DNA from: Artemisia argyi
Taxonomy: Eukaryota; Streptophyta; Magnoliopsida; Asterales; Asteraceae
Direction of reading: 5' to 3'
DNA: 64,000 bases
Assembly (NCBI GenBank): GCA_030686995.1
Contig: JARVZY010002392.1
Coordinates: 45,001-109,000, forward strand
Part shown: positions 22,566-34,956 of the stretch, in pieces
Numbering within the stretch: the stretch's first letter is position 1
Layout of the letters: each line of letters starts with the position of its first letter
Made by a program: the position numbers and the translations under genes
Notes under the pieces: model-generated
Database searches by the model: none
The model's input: only the letters and a program-made list of their open reading frames with translations
Told to the model about the DNA's origin: nothing

Positions 22566-24600
22566 TGATGCAGGTTTTACTAACAAGGTCTTAAATTTAT
22601 ATTATGTCTCGATTACCTAAAGTTTGCCTAAATGCACTAACGGACAGTGTATCCAGTCGTACGTAGATTAGTACTGGTAAAACCGAGGTCGTCCCAAGAG
22701 CTATGTGTGGTTGATCCTAATTTAAGTCTAAGTGTCACGTTTTAAGCTGGTTTGAAGATGATTTGATTAATTAAACTAAATAAAGCAGAAATGAAACTGA
22801 AAATAAATTGAAGTTGTGAATAGTGGGAGAGAAGTGTACCGGCCTAGCTAGTCATCCTAAATTGTGTATGGTTATGTTCTCTATTAAACTATTCTAACAC
22901 CTCAAAAGGGGCGGACATGTATCATTAGGTTCATATGGTCAGGTTCCATATCCTATCTCCCTAGAATCCTGCTGGGAACCAAAGGCACTACCCTCTATCA
23001 TAAGCCGACGTACGATAGACTAGTTTGAGTCATTAAGTACCACTACATGCTAGATTTACCCTTGTATGGCCCGCCCTCTTGGCTCGCATACTCTAATTAC
23101 TTAAGTTTATCCAACCCGGAAAGTGGTTCTATGGTCAATTTGCACATAAGGAGTTTGGTAGTATAGTGGTATATATCCCCTGCCTGTCACGCGGGAATCC
23201 TTACCCATTCATACCATTTTCCTCGCAACCTAACTACGCTATGGTCTTTTGGTCAATTCGTCTAGTATATCAGGTATAGCGGTTCTTCAAAACTACCACA
23301 ACTAAAGGATATATGATAAACTAAGCATGCACACACTAGAAGCATTAAGAAAAGTATGAAAATATAATCAAAACATTAAATGGATCATAACTAGGCTAGT
23401 ATCAGAGGTGCTTAGCCAAACTAAATTAAACCAACAACGATGAATAAAACATGAATTGAATTATACATAATGTTTTATACAAATTACTTGATGTATGACT
23501 AATGAGAAATTGAGAATGATGAATCGAAGTGAATTATCTCTTAAAAGATGGCTTGAAACTGCTAGAAATTGTGCCCTGGAATGGTGCCCTAGTCGACCCC
23601 TAGGAGAGGGGTGAAGAGAGATACTAAAAATGCAGATTTTAGGTTGTATTTATAGACCCCGACAACGTTACGGCGTAACCATAAGTGTGAGTTACGCCGT
23701 AGCTTATTTTAGTAAACTTTTCACCATATCTGAAAAGTTTCGCCGTAAATTTCGAATTGGTTACGGCGTAATTCAAGTATAAGTTACGGTGTAATTCAAG
23801 TTGCGTACTTTTACTTGCCTTCTATTATTAAAACTTTCATGGTCATATCAAGTCCATAGGCCTTTATACTTATAAGATATGTACGGTTTCAGCCCTTCAT
23901 CGTTCTTGATATTTTTATACTTGGTCCTTATGACATAATAAACTTCATTTAAATTGCCACGTTTAGTCCCTGATCATTCTTGTTATTTTTATAACAAGTC
24001 CTTCTAGTAACTAATTCTTCATATGATTTGCCCAGCTTTAGTCCTCAATCGTACTTATTATTTTTACTTTTGGCCCTTGAGTAATAAATAAACTTAATAT
24101 CATTTAACCGATTTTAGCCCCTGGACTTCAACACTTCGCGCCCAAGTTATTAATTACGGCGTAACTAAGTCAATGAGTTACGTCGTAACTGTTCGTCCGT
24201 ATATACTTATCCACTCCGTAAATAACTCTACGGTGTAACTAAATTGTCTACTTACACCGTAACCTTCACAAATATTAATTACGGCGTAAACTCAAGGATA
24301 GTTTACGCCGTAATATCTTCAATCTCATCAATCCCATTCTATGTCTTAACTACGTTGTAACCTCATGTCATGGTTACGGTGTAACCTTCATAATACTTTG
24401 AAAATTGGCCTTTATAATGTGTTACGACGTAGTCCAACATACAAATTACGCCGTAACCTGTAGTTAGAACACTTTTTGGCATTTTCTCGCATCTTTTCGC
24501 CACCAACGGCTCATTTATCCTGAAATGTACATATGAACAATTATGAACGAATATGAACAAATTAAGTACCATATTTATACAAATGAGGCAATAAACATGG
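22566..24600 (-). repeat. LTR-like block with palindromic ACGGCGT array (boundaries uncertain)
   Basis: Read on the minus strand, this block has the layout of an LTR: a U3-like part with about 15 copies of a TTACGGCGTAA-type palindrome (23650-24470), a TATA box (CTATAAATA, about 23645-23656), then about 1 kb ending in a segment with GGATACACTGTCC. The solo LTR at 47090-48533 has the same order: palindrome array, TATA, and an end with GGTACACTGCC. The inner end may be TGCATCA (22566), but I found no matching target duplication, so the ends may be truncated. No protein is encoded. Confidence 0.5.
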
Positions 24601-24644
24601 GAATTTGATATGTAAAATGTGAGAACAGAGTACTAACCCCTAAT

Positions 24645-24800
24645 CATAGTGCGTCTAACATCCCAACATACTCCTCAATGTAGAAATAGTCAACATCAAT
24701 CAGGTCAACATAGGCTATATGTCCAAAGCGATATTTTCGGTTGGGTGGATTTGTGAAGAGTCCATTGTGGTGGATTTTTCATAGTGAGCAGTATACCATT
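24645..24800 (-). pseudogene. PB1-like mudrA N-terminal fragment
   Basis: The minus strand encodes IHHNGLFTNPPNRKY followed by AYVDLIDVDYF, the pattern of the PB1-like N-terminal domain found in plant mudrA-type proteins. Stops occur before and after. A possible first exon with a GT splice site lies near 24912-24990. DNA up to about 25360 looks like a MULE end (AT-rich, TTTTTTGCATGAACAG near 25230), so this may be the 5' end of a decayed MULE cut by the LTR-like block on its left. Confidence 0.45.
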
Positions 24801-25360
24801 CGAATCTGGTTAGGAAAACAAATAACAACTTAAAAGTATGAAAATCATCCTACAATTTACACATGTATGTTTGAATTAGAAAAATAAATTACAACTTGAA
24901 ACATTTAAGCTTACCATAAATAGTATCAAGCTCATGTGCTAGAAACTTAGGAGTTTGAATCTGCCAAAGTGGAGAAACCGCTACCATGGTATTGTTTTGT
25001 GGTTGAGTTTTGAAAGAAGCTAAAATGTGCTTGTGTGTGTCATTTCATCGTGTTAAAGTGTTCTACATGAATAAGTTGATTTGCAAAAATGTCCTCGTCG
25101 ATTATCGTGGCTGGGGTGGTAGCAGGTGTGTCATACAGGCGGGAACAGTGAAATGACAAAATTATCCTCACGTGCAACACACGTGACGAGAAACTAACGG
25201 GATTTCCTAACGACCGTTAGGCAAAAAAACCTTTTTTGCATGAACAGTAATGCGGCAAGGACATAGGTTGTAGAAAATTGAAAGTTTAGGGACAATATTT
25301 GCAGATTTTTTTTCGAAGACATTATTTGCATTTTTGGCAAAGTTAATGAACATTTTTTGC

Positions 25361-26371
25361 AGCTTACTCTTTTTAAAAAGTTGTGCGACTGTTGTAATAT
25401 TTATAGACTTTAGAAAGCTGCAACAACGCACGGATCAAACTTTACTCGTTTAGAAAACATGCATGCCCAAGAATTATATAAATTTTTGTCGCCTAGTGTA
25501 AACTTTTGTCAAATTAAACATTTTGATTTTTCTTAAATGCATATGATTTTATAATTTTGTGTTACATGTCTTGTTTAGTTAGATAATTATGTTTGTCAAA
25601 CAAAATTTGTGCATCTTACCACTTATAGTTTTAGGTCCGCAACTTTATATTTGTTATGCCATGCATGAAACAACAAGAGCAAAGAAAAAGACATGTCAAA
25701 AGTTATATCAAACCGGTTGAACCTCATGGCACGTCCTTAATCAGTTTGATAGTTTGGCAACAGTTAATAGTGTTTTTAAATAGTTACATACGTATACGTT
25801 TATTTCATTGTAATTATTCATAAAAAGCTGATAACAATTGTACGGTTGTACCAAGTTCAACAATTCTACTAAAAAATAAACCAAAACATGCAAACATGTG
25901 GTGATCATGTTGACCCTTCGAGCCGATGTCTAGGGGGTCACTTATGGCTTTATATGTTGATGACTGATGAGCATGACAAGTGTAATATTCTAACTAGGGA
26001 CCTAAAGCCAACCTCACTTAAACTTCACTGTCATTAACATATAACCCTATCTATATCTCTTAAAGTTTTTTAATTAATGTAATAGCATGAGGCGTGATTT
26101 TCTGACCACTGCCCATCCCTAATTAATGAAAGAGGACTATGAAAACATTTCTCAAAATTAAACCGTTTTTTTGTTTGAAAATGATGCAGGGACTTTGGAG
26201 GCATCTTTTTGCAGGTAATTATCACATAGATTAGTGGGTCAAAACTCAAAAAAATACATTTATGACGTAAAAAGGAAAAGAGAAATATTTGCCAAATCAC
26301 TTGTCCATGTCATCTAAACAAAATCCACATCTATACTACTTTATATGGAGTAATACATTTATTACTTGTTT
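25361..26371. other. AT-rich stretch without a supportable gene
   Basis: No open frame above about 75 codons, no LTR and no inverted repeat that I could support. Confidence 0.5.
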
Positions 26372-26486
26372 ATAATAAAAGGGTAAAAGCCATAACATAC
26401 CATCTTACTTTTAAAAATATCCCAACTTGATCAAATTACTTTTTTATTGTGAACTTTACCAATGAACTTTCAAAATTTTAGCCGAC

Positions 26487-29400
26487 TGATGAGTGTGTAA
26501 ATACTCATCATTTTTACCTTTTCTGAGCTGCCAAAACATCTAAAAACACTCAATATTGAATCAAAATAGTGAAAATATCCCATGAAAGTGATTTACATGT
26601 TTCAAATGCAAAATAATCAAAAACAGATGAAAAACGTACAAAGTTTGCAAAATTGGCAGTTTCAGTCCCTCATCTTTCAAAAGTTGTCAAATCTAGTCCC
26701 TAGCTGTTCTAAAAACTTGAAAAAGTTACCAAAGGTCCTTTTAAATTAAAAAAAATAACACAATTAGTCCTTTTGTGTAAAGTTTCACAAAATGTCAAGT
26801 TTAGTCCCTGAACTTTAAAAATTGTCAAAAATGGTTCCTGGGATATTAAAAACTTTGAGAAAAACAAATTTTGTCCTTGCACTAATATTTTATGGCAGGA
26901 TTGGTCCTTGGTGGAAAAGTTTGGTGAAATTACACAATTGGTCCCCGAAGTTTGAAAGTTTGGCAGATTTAGTCCCTGAGAAGTTTAAAACGGAAAAATC
27001 AGTTTTGGCCCTCACACTATTCATCATATGGCATAAAACACCCTTGTGAACAATTTGGAAGATTTCCAATTCACACCCTCAAACTTTCGGTGAATTACAA
27101 AATTGGTCCTTGTGAATTTCAAAACCATAACCGGACCCTTAGTATTACCAAAAGCCTAAAACCAAATCCAATCCACAATTCACCCAAAGCCCACCCTAAT
27201 TTTAGGCCCAAAATACCCCAGCCCACACACCCCGTTATAATAAATCCCAGGGTCAACGTTTGACCTCGGTCAAACCGAGTCAAACCAGCACCCTTCCCTC
27301 TCCCAGCCTCCCCCACACCCAACTTGCCCATCCCGTCACCACCACCCCACCATCCACGTCCAATCCACCGCCCAAACCACTACACTCCACCCTCACCTCA
27401 ACATTTAATGCACCCCTCCCCAATTGTCTGATTATCAAAGCAATTTGCAAATAATCCCTTCCCGCCAAAACACGTGGCACACGATTAGAGTATCTCAGAC
27501 ATCCAAGGGCTTAGATTAAGTGTGGGATTTGATCAGAGGAGTGAAGAAACCCTAATGGTGGGCTATATAAGAGAGAGGAATGCAAGGAAGAAGAGTTGTC
27601 CATTTTCTTAGTATAATTTATGTCAAATCAATTGTAATTTAAATTTCAATTGTTTTTTAAGCTTTTAAGCACTGTACTAGTTTGTTTAAATGTAATTTCA
27701 AGTTTTTAAGTAATCAATTACATGTTTCCTTTGGTATATCAGATTGTGCCATTTTCAATTTCATTTTGAGTTTCTTAGTGTACTGAGTTGTGGTTATTAT
27801 TAAGTGTTTATGGACTCTTAGGCCATATAAGCTCCCCTAAAGCTTATTTAAGCTTTTAGAGACCCTTAAAATACTGCTTAGACAAAGAAAATCAAAAATC
27901 CAAAAAAAAAAAGTCAACAATAGTCAACTGGTTTGTTTTGAGCTTGATTGCAGGTTTTGAGAAGCATTGAAGAGCAATTGTAGAAGTGGAATTAGCCTAT
28001 CTAAAGATAGGCATCAGTGGAAAACCCCTTGTTCATGCTAGGGGTGGTTTTGTAAGCTTTGCTTATTTGGAATTTCCTCTAAATCTCATTTTCTAACAAG
28101 TTCTGAATTGCTTGCTTGTTAATTGTTATTCTGTGTTTCTTTTGCTTTTTGATTGTTGTTTTAGTGATTTGTAGTTTAATATACATAACTTGTTAGTTAG
28201 AATTTAAAGTTACTTAAAATCTTAAGTTTTACAGTCAAACTAGTTTAAGTGGTGGTCTTGTGTAATTGAAGTTGCTAGCTGTTTCTAAGTACTCATTTAG
28301 GTTTAATATTTCATAAGAAGTTAAATTGGAACAATCTCATAAGCTGTCATAGCCCTAGCTTCTTAAAACCAAAAACAGTTTTGTAATAAGGTGTGTTTGG
28401 ATCAAGGGGATTCAAAGGGTTGTGGTGTCTAAGTATTGCTACTTCTGGTTTCTACAAGTTACTTAGGTCAATACTAGAACATAATAATCATAAAACCAAG
28501 CTTTGTTTCATTGAAAAGTCAAAATCAAGAACAAAATACCTACACAGTTAACTGTGTAGGTATTTAAGCATTACAATCACTGAAATCTTTGCATAAGTAC
28601 TCAAGTTCACTAGATTTAGCTTTATTGTGGTTTAAAACAGCATAATCAACTAGTAATCATCAACCAAAGTTCACTTAAGTCAAAGTAACAAGTTTTCTAA
28701 AAAAGTCAAAAGTAGCTCATCAGATTTTACCAAAACTTGTGGGATTTTTCTTGAATTTTGTGTAGTGAGATAGGACTTGAAATTTGTTGGGTGTAATATA
28801 TATCAATAGAACTTAAGTTTTCCATAGTTTTTATATTTTTGAGAATTTATTTGGTGGACACTTTTGCCCTTGGAAAACACTTGCAGGGAAGAACATCTCC
28901 CCTGCACCAGCATACCATCACAACACCACCAACTTTGGTGGTGGCTGCAGCCCACCTCAGTAGGACCCATTGCCCCATTTTTAGTTTTGACAACCCCCTC
29001 CTACCAGGGATCATAGATTGACCATTTGTTTGACCTAGAGCCTAGTGGACCCCACCTGGATTTGTTGCCAAAGTTTGTCCCAAGTGTGTGTTAAGGTTCA
29101 AAGTGCAAGTGCTTATTTTGTTGCTTATCAGCTTATCAGTGGTCATAGTTTGTTGTTTCTAGCTTATTTTAGTTCAAGTAACTTATTTGTTCCCATTTTT
29201 ATCATTGTGGTCCCCACATTCAGTCATTTGTGCTTAATTTGCCATTTGGTCAATAAAAGTCAAACTGTTTTAGATAAGGGGGGTGCACACAGCTTATTTT
29301 TAAGCTAGATAAAAAGTTGTTTTACAAAAGTTACTCATTTTCATCATATATTTAGCTGTCAAAGAGAAAAACTCCAAAAAACAAAAATAAAAATAGTGAT

Positions 29401-30539
29401 AGCTTCTATTTAATAGAAACTATCTTTTTCATTTTTCATTTTAGCTTATTTATAAGCACTTTTCCGTTTTTATAATTATCTAAATTTTATAGTACCTTTA
29501 AGTATTTAAAATAATTTTCTTAGATTTTTCCTGATTAGTTTACTATTTATTAGATTTAAAAGTAGTTTAATTAATTAAATAAGTAATAATAGTAATTAAT
29601 TAGTTTTCTTAAATTTTTATTAGCAACAGTAGGTTTTTATAATTTTTCTAAGTTTTATAAATTAGTTAAGACTTTTAGAAAATATATTTTTAGTTTCTAC
29701 TGTTCATTTTCCATTTTTCTTATTTTAATCATTTAAATTAGATTTAAGTTAATTAAAAGGTAATTAATTAGTGGAATAACCTTAAATATAATTTTTAGAG
29801 CTTTTTATAATTTTGTAGTATTCCTGTGATGGTTAAATAATTATAAAAATTTTCTCATAATTTTCTAAGTTAATTTAGTATTATTTGTAATTTAAAATAG
29901 TTTAATTAGTTTAATTAATATAATTAGTTTTTAATTGATAAAAAACTCATAAAAAGACAAAAATATTTATTTTAATTTTTTATACTTTTTTTCAAGTTCA
30001 TTTTAAAGTTTAGAAATTAGTTTTGCAAATTTTTAATTTAATTTGTAATCTTTATAATTTTTAGTTAATTTAAATTAGGTTTAAATTAGATTTTAAAATA
30101 GTTTTATTAATTAAATAATATTTAAATAGTAAAATAATCATTTTTATAATTTCATTTTCATTTTCAATTTTCTTTTAATCTTAAGTTACAAAAGTTTCAA
30201 AAGCACCCCCTGTAGTTTGTGAATTACCAAATCCCACTTTTCTGTCTGATTACGTGTTACCAAATTGTGAATTTGTGCATATACCTGTATATCTGTTATT
30301 TGTGAATATTATATCTGTGTACAAATACCAAAATATCAGTAGCAAAATCAATTCCATATCATCTGGGCTACTGTCCTCAGTGCCACTTATCCCTAAACGA
30401 TTTCCAAAAGCACCATTTCAATCTCGCTGGGACTTTAACGACCCGGGGACACACTATACTATCACCGGAGAATTGGAACGAGGCTGTCTTTGACTTATTG
30501 ACCTTGGTCAATAATATCTGACTGCTTTTACCCCAATCA
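26487..30539 (+). repeat. 5' LTR of Athila
   Basis: This LTR of 4053 bp starts with an inverted repeat TGATGAGT...ACTCATCA. Next comes an array of degenerate GTCCCTGAACTTT modules (26655-27130), a C-rich block, a TATA box near 27563, and a very AT-rich 3' third. It ends ...CCCCAATCA directly before the PBS. No coding function is seen in its short open frames. Confidence 0.95.
27563..27573 (+). promoter_or_regulatory. Candidate LTR TATA box
   Basis: CTATATAAGAG lies in the 5' LTR about 1.08 kb from its start and is repeated in the 3' LTR at 38931-38941. Transcription of the Athila would start shortly downstream. Confidence 0.55.
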
Positions 30540-30544
30540 AATTT

Positions 30545-30562
30545 TGGCGCCGCTGCCGGGGA
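30545..30562 (+). promoter_or_regulatory. Primer binding site (tRNA-Asp type)
   Basis: TGGCGCCGCTGCCGGGGA lies five bases after the LTR and differs at one base from the tRNA-Asp type PBS used by Athila-like elements. Confidence 0.85.
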
Positions 30563-31184
30563 GGTTGTTGCGTGTTTTAAAAAATCGTTTTAAGTTTAGT
30601 GGTTTTCAAAACCCTCCCTGTACAAATTTCACACAAATTTGTAAAAAGTTTTTGTAAAAATATAATCATATCAAAAAAAAAGTTCATTAACACTTTTCCT
30701 AAAGTGTTAAAAACACCAAAAAAATCAAAAACAACAAAACAAACTGTGAAGTTAAATTACTTCGTTTTCTTTAAGATTACAACCTGAAACATTTGGTTTA
30801 AGGTAAGTTCTGACATTAAATTGCGAACTGAAGAGGAAACCTATTTACTTCCTCCCGCCAGCCTGCGAGTAATCTTAAAAGAACGATTTCGGTTAACGAA
30901 TTAGTTCCAAAAAATATTTCCCAAAGTTTTCTGCACACACACCCATAAGCCTAAAGCAGATTTTCAAATTAATAAATACATAAAATCTTACCACCGCAAA
31001 CCAAGGCTGAACACCTACCAACTGGGGGTGTGGACATAATAAGTTCCCAAACTTAAGATAAAAACTTGCCTTTATATCCCTGTGAGTGGTGTACCTTTCT
31101 TAAAAAAGCCATTCACTTGTGATAATTGGTTTAAGTTCACTGTGGTTTTGCCTCGATCTTGTTTTGAAAAATTGTTTTTAGTGC

Positions 31185-32618
31185 ATGCGCACTCGGTCAC
31201 AAACAAAACGTAAACATCAGAAAAACGTACCCGAGCTACGTTCTGTTACAGAAGAACCAAAAACCGAAATGGCCGCTGGGCCACCACCACCTTTACCACC
31301 CCCTGACCCTCCCAGGGATGTGCCAGCTCCCGATCTCCGAACGATGGAGGAGCTGTGCCAGCCTACCATGCAAGGGCGGGGTGGGCCTATTGCACCACTC
31401 ACTATTGAGGCTACGGACTTTGGCCTCAAGCACCACATGATCCAATAAGTCCAGAATTCGTGTCAATTTCACGGATTACCAGGTGACGATGCTAACAAGC
31501 ATCTGGATAAATACCTCACGGTCACCCAAAGCATGAAATAGCATGGTGTCACCGTTGATGCCCTCCGGCTGTATCTCTTCCCCTATTCTCTCACTCATCA
31601 TGCCACTACATGGTTTGACCAACTCCCAATGAATTCTATTCGTACCTTTGATGAAATGGTAACCAAGTTTTTAGCAAAATATTTACCACCTTCCATGGTT
31701 ACCAAGTTACGAAATGATATCAGCAACTTCCGGCAACGTCCCGATGAGTCTCATTTTGAGGCTTGGGAACGTTATAAGATAGCTATTGATCGGTGCCCTA
31801 ACCACAATATGTTACAAGTTACCATCATACATACCTTCTATAATGGTCTGACATTGAGGCACCGGGATATTCTCAATGCTGCTGCTGGTGGGACCTTTAT
31901 GAAAAGGCGTCTCGAAGAGTGCTATGACTTGATTGAGAACATGACTGCCCACCATAACTTTTGGGATTCCTCTGCGGAGAGGGATCAGTCATGTCATTTA
32001 GTTACTCCTTCATCATCATCTCCTGAAATAATTGCTCTTACCAAAAAGATGGATGATATTTCTACGGCTGTGTTGAGAATGAACCAAACGATGCAAAATC
32101 AGATTCAAAATCAACAAGTAAAAGCCGTGGCCCGAAGTTGTGAAACTTGTGGGGGCCCTCATCTGTATTCCGAGTGTCCAGATACTGCTGGCTTTCCTCA
32201 AGAGAAAGTTTATGCTGCTCGCAGTTCCTACAACACGGGGGGTAATTCTTACTAACCGCAAGGAGACCGTAATCTCTTAAGCTATCGTTCCAACAATTTT
32301 CTCGGACCTCCCGGTTTTAACCAAAATCAAAACCGTAACTCGAATCAGAATTTTAACCAAGGTCAAAACTCAAATTTCCAAAACCCGAACCAAAATCAAA
32401 GCCAGTTTAATCAAAACAATTTTCAAAATGGCAATCAAAATCAAGGTTTTCAAGGAAATTTTCAAAGAAACCAAAATCAAGGAAATTACAATCAGGGTAA
32501 TTTCAATCAGAGAAACAATTTTCAGGGTAACAACAATCAATATCAAGGGAATTTTCAAAACAACCGTGTTCAAAATCCTCCTCAAAACGTTGTTCAACCC
32601 TCGTCTTCCTCCGATGAA
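31185..32618 (+). pseudogene. Athila Gag, broken by three stops
   Basis: The frame from a Met at 31185 carries an N-terminal basic stretch (MRTRSQTKRK), a proline-rich segment and the conserved Athila Gag region (TMEELCQPTMQGRGGPIAPL, then ATDFGLKHHMIQ). It continues through FDEMVTKFLAKY, NFRQRPDESHFEAWERYK and FYNGLTLRHRD, and then a knuckle-like CETCGGPHLYSEC. In-frame stops are TAA 31446, TAG 31539 and TAA 32253; after each the same frame goes on with Gag sequence, so these are point lesions. From 32256 the frame enters an N/Q/F-rich linker. In relatives the stop positions hold glutamine, from family knowledge. Gag builds the particle and packages RNA. Confidence 0.9.
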
Positions 32619-34574
32619 GTGCTAAAACAATTCTTGAAAGCACAAGAGGAAACGAATCAGTTATTGATCAGCAAGATCTCTGAGCTTCAAAAGTCTTTAA
32701 ATGATCGACCCTCGGGCCCGGGTACACTACCGAGCAACACGATCGCTAACCCGAGGGGCGATGTCAAAGCGATCACCACCCGAAGTGGGGTATCATACAA
32801 TGGACCCGCGATTCCCTCTACCTCTTCTTCTCCTCCTACTAAGGTAGCGGAACGTGAACCTGAAGTTACCACGGATACGGTACTTCCTACTAATAACGGA
32901 GGTATCAACAACGTCCACCCTCAAGTTACCCCGGTCCCGACTCATAAGTCGAAAGTTGTATTTGATCCTCTTGTGAGTTCTGATGAAATTCCAAAGAATG
33001 ATCCTAAGCCTTCAATTCCATATCGTTCACGATTGAATGATCAAAAGAACCGCGAAAAAGCTAACCATCAGATGGAAAAAATTTATCAGATTTTTCAAGA
33101 GTTACATTTCGATATTAGCTTTGCGGATGCTCTTCTTCTCATGCCTAAATTTGCTTCAACAATCAAAAATCTGATAAGCAACAAAGAAAAACTCTGTGAG
33201 ATGGAAAAAACTCCTCTTAATGAGCATTGCTCAGCAGTGCTCTTAAAAAAGCTTCCCGAAAAGCTTGGAGATCCCGGGAAATTTCTCATTCCTTGTGTTT
33301 TCCCTGGGATGGTTGAATGCTTTGCCTTGGCCGATCTTGGCGCAAGCATTAACCTGATGCCTTACACAGTCTGGAAAAGACTCTCACTTCCTGCTCTCAC
33401 TTCGACCTGCATGACTTTCGAGCTTGCAGACCGTACTATATCCCGTCCTCTTGGCATTGCCGAAGATATCTTCGTGAAAGTAGGAAAGTTCCATTTTCCT
33501 GCAGATTTTGTGATTGTTGATTTCGATGCTGACCCACGAGTCCCTCTCATTCTTGGGAGGGGATTCTTAAGAACGGGTCGTGCTTTAATCGATGTATTCG
33601 AAGAAGAAATCACTCTACGTGTTGATGGTGAAGCCATCACATTCAATCTTGATCAGACTTCAAGATACTCCTCCAACTTTGACGCTGAAACGGTTAACCG
33701 AATTGACATCATCGATGTTGCGTCTGAGGAGTCTTCTCAAGAAGTCCTTGGTTTCTCAGCAAGTGGTAGTACCACTCCTTCTACTGATCCTATCATTTCC
33801 GACTCTTCCCCTTCCCTCACTCCGTTTGAGGGAGGTGACTTCCTTCTGGAAGAGGTCGAGGCTTTTCTTGCTCAGGATAGCTCAATCCCACATGAGATTG
33901 ATGAAAACTATCTTGACCCGGAGGGGGACATTCTTCTCCTTGAAAGATTGTTAAATGACGATCCTTCACCCTCTCCGTCTCCAAAAATGCTTCATAAAGC
34001 GGAAGTCAAAAATGTTGAAATAACTGAAGACTTTCGCGAGGTTGAGCTCAAGGACTTGCCTCCTCATCTAAAATATGCATTTCTGGAGGGTGATAATAAA
34101 TTTCCCATCATTATTGCTAAAGACTTAAAAGATGAGGAAAAGGCAGCACTCCTAGAGGTTCTTAAGTCACACAAGCAAGCAATTGCTTGGAAACTCTCCG
34201 ACATTAAGGGCATAAGCCCGAACTTTTGTACTCATAAAATCTTAATGGAGGATGACTTTAAGCCAGCAGTGCAACAACAGAGAAGGGTAAATCCCAAAAT
34301 CCAAGAAGTTATCAAACAAGAGGTTCTAAAACTTCTTGATGCGGGATTGATTTACCCTATATCTGACAGACCTTGGGTTAGCCCAATTCATTGTGTTCCT
34401 AAAAAGGGTGGCATTACCGTTGTCACCAACGAGGATAACGAGTTGATTCCAACTCGTTTGGTCACGGGTTGGCGAGTATGTATTGACAATCGAAAGTTAA
34501 ATGAAGCCACCCGTAAAGACCATTTTTCCTCTCCCTTTTATGGATCAGATGCTCGAAAGACTTGCGGGGAATGA
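32619..34574 (+). pseudogene. Athila protease and RT N-terminal part
   Basis: This 651-codon open frame continues the gag frame (no real start here). It holds a coiled-coil-like start (EETNQLLISKISELQK), ITTRSGVSYNGP, and an aspartic protease with ADLGASINLMPYTVWKRL (about 240) and ILGRGFL (about 310). After an acidic spacer the RT begins near 525 (LLDAGLIYPISDRPWVSP, then WRVCIDNRKLNEATRKDHF). An extra T in a run near 34520 shifts the frame, and RT continues in the frame of 34501-34956. Protease cuts the polyprotein; DLGAS in place of DSGA is normal for this lineage. Confidence 0.92.
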
Positions 34575-34956
34575 ATACTACTGCTTCCTCGACGGTTTTT
34601 CGGGTTACTTCCAAATCCCCATTGATCCCCAGGATCAAGAGAAGACTACCTTCACATGCCCCTACGGAACTTTTGCTTACAGACGTATGCCTTTCGGCTT
34701 ATGTAATGCACCAGGCACGTTCCAGCGGTGCATGATTTCTATCTTTTCCGACATGATCGGGAAAACCATGGAGGTATTCATGGATGACTTTTCAGTCATC
34801 GGGGATTCATTCCAGACCTGTCTCTCCCACTTGGAACATATGCTTAAACGTTGCAAAGAAACGAATTTAAGTATCAACTGGGAGAAGAGTCACTTTATGG
34901 TTAAAGAGGGCATTGTCCTCGGCCATAAAATTTCAAAAAAACGGGATCGAGGTTGA
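34501..34956 (+). pseudogene. Athila RT central part
   Basis: The frame downstream of the first shift encodes the RT palm: FLDGFSGYFQIPI, TFTCPYGTFAYRRMPFGLCN, catalytic FMDDF (about 34780) and SFQTCLSHL. It ends when a run of seven A near 34930 shifts the frame again; RT continues in the next frame with GIEVDKAKI. Both shifts lie in homopolymers, so a sequencing error is possible. Confidence 0.9.

Noticed and set aside
27260..29308. Short ORFs repeated near 38628-40667
   Set aside because: Both sets lie in the Athila LTRs, and the copies differ by frame-changing indels, so they are not maintained as genes.
32370..32625. ORFs on both strands within the N/Q-rich Gag linker
   Set aside because: Shadows of the low-complexity AAT/CAA-rich stretch in the true gag frame.
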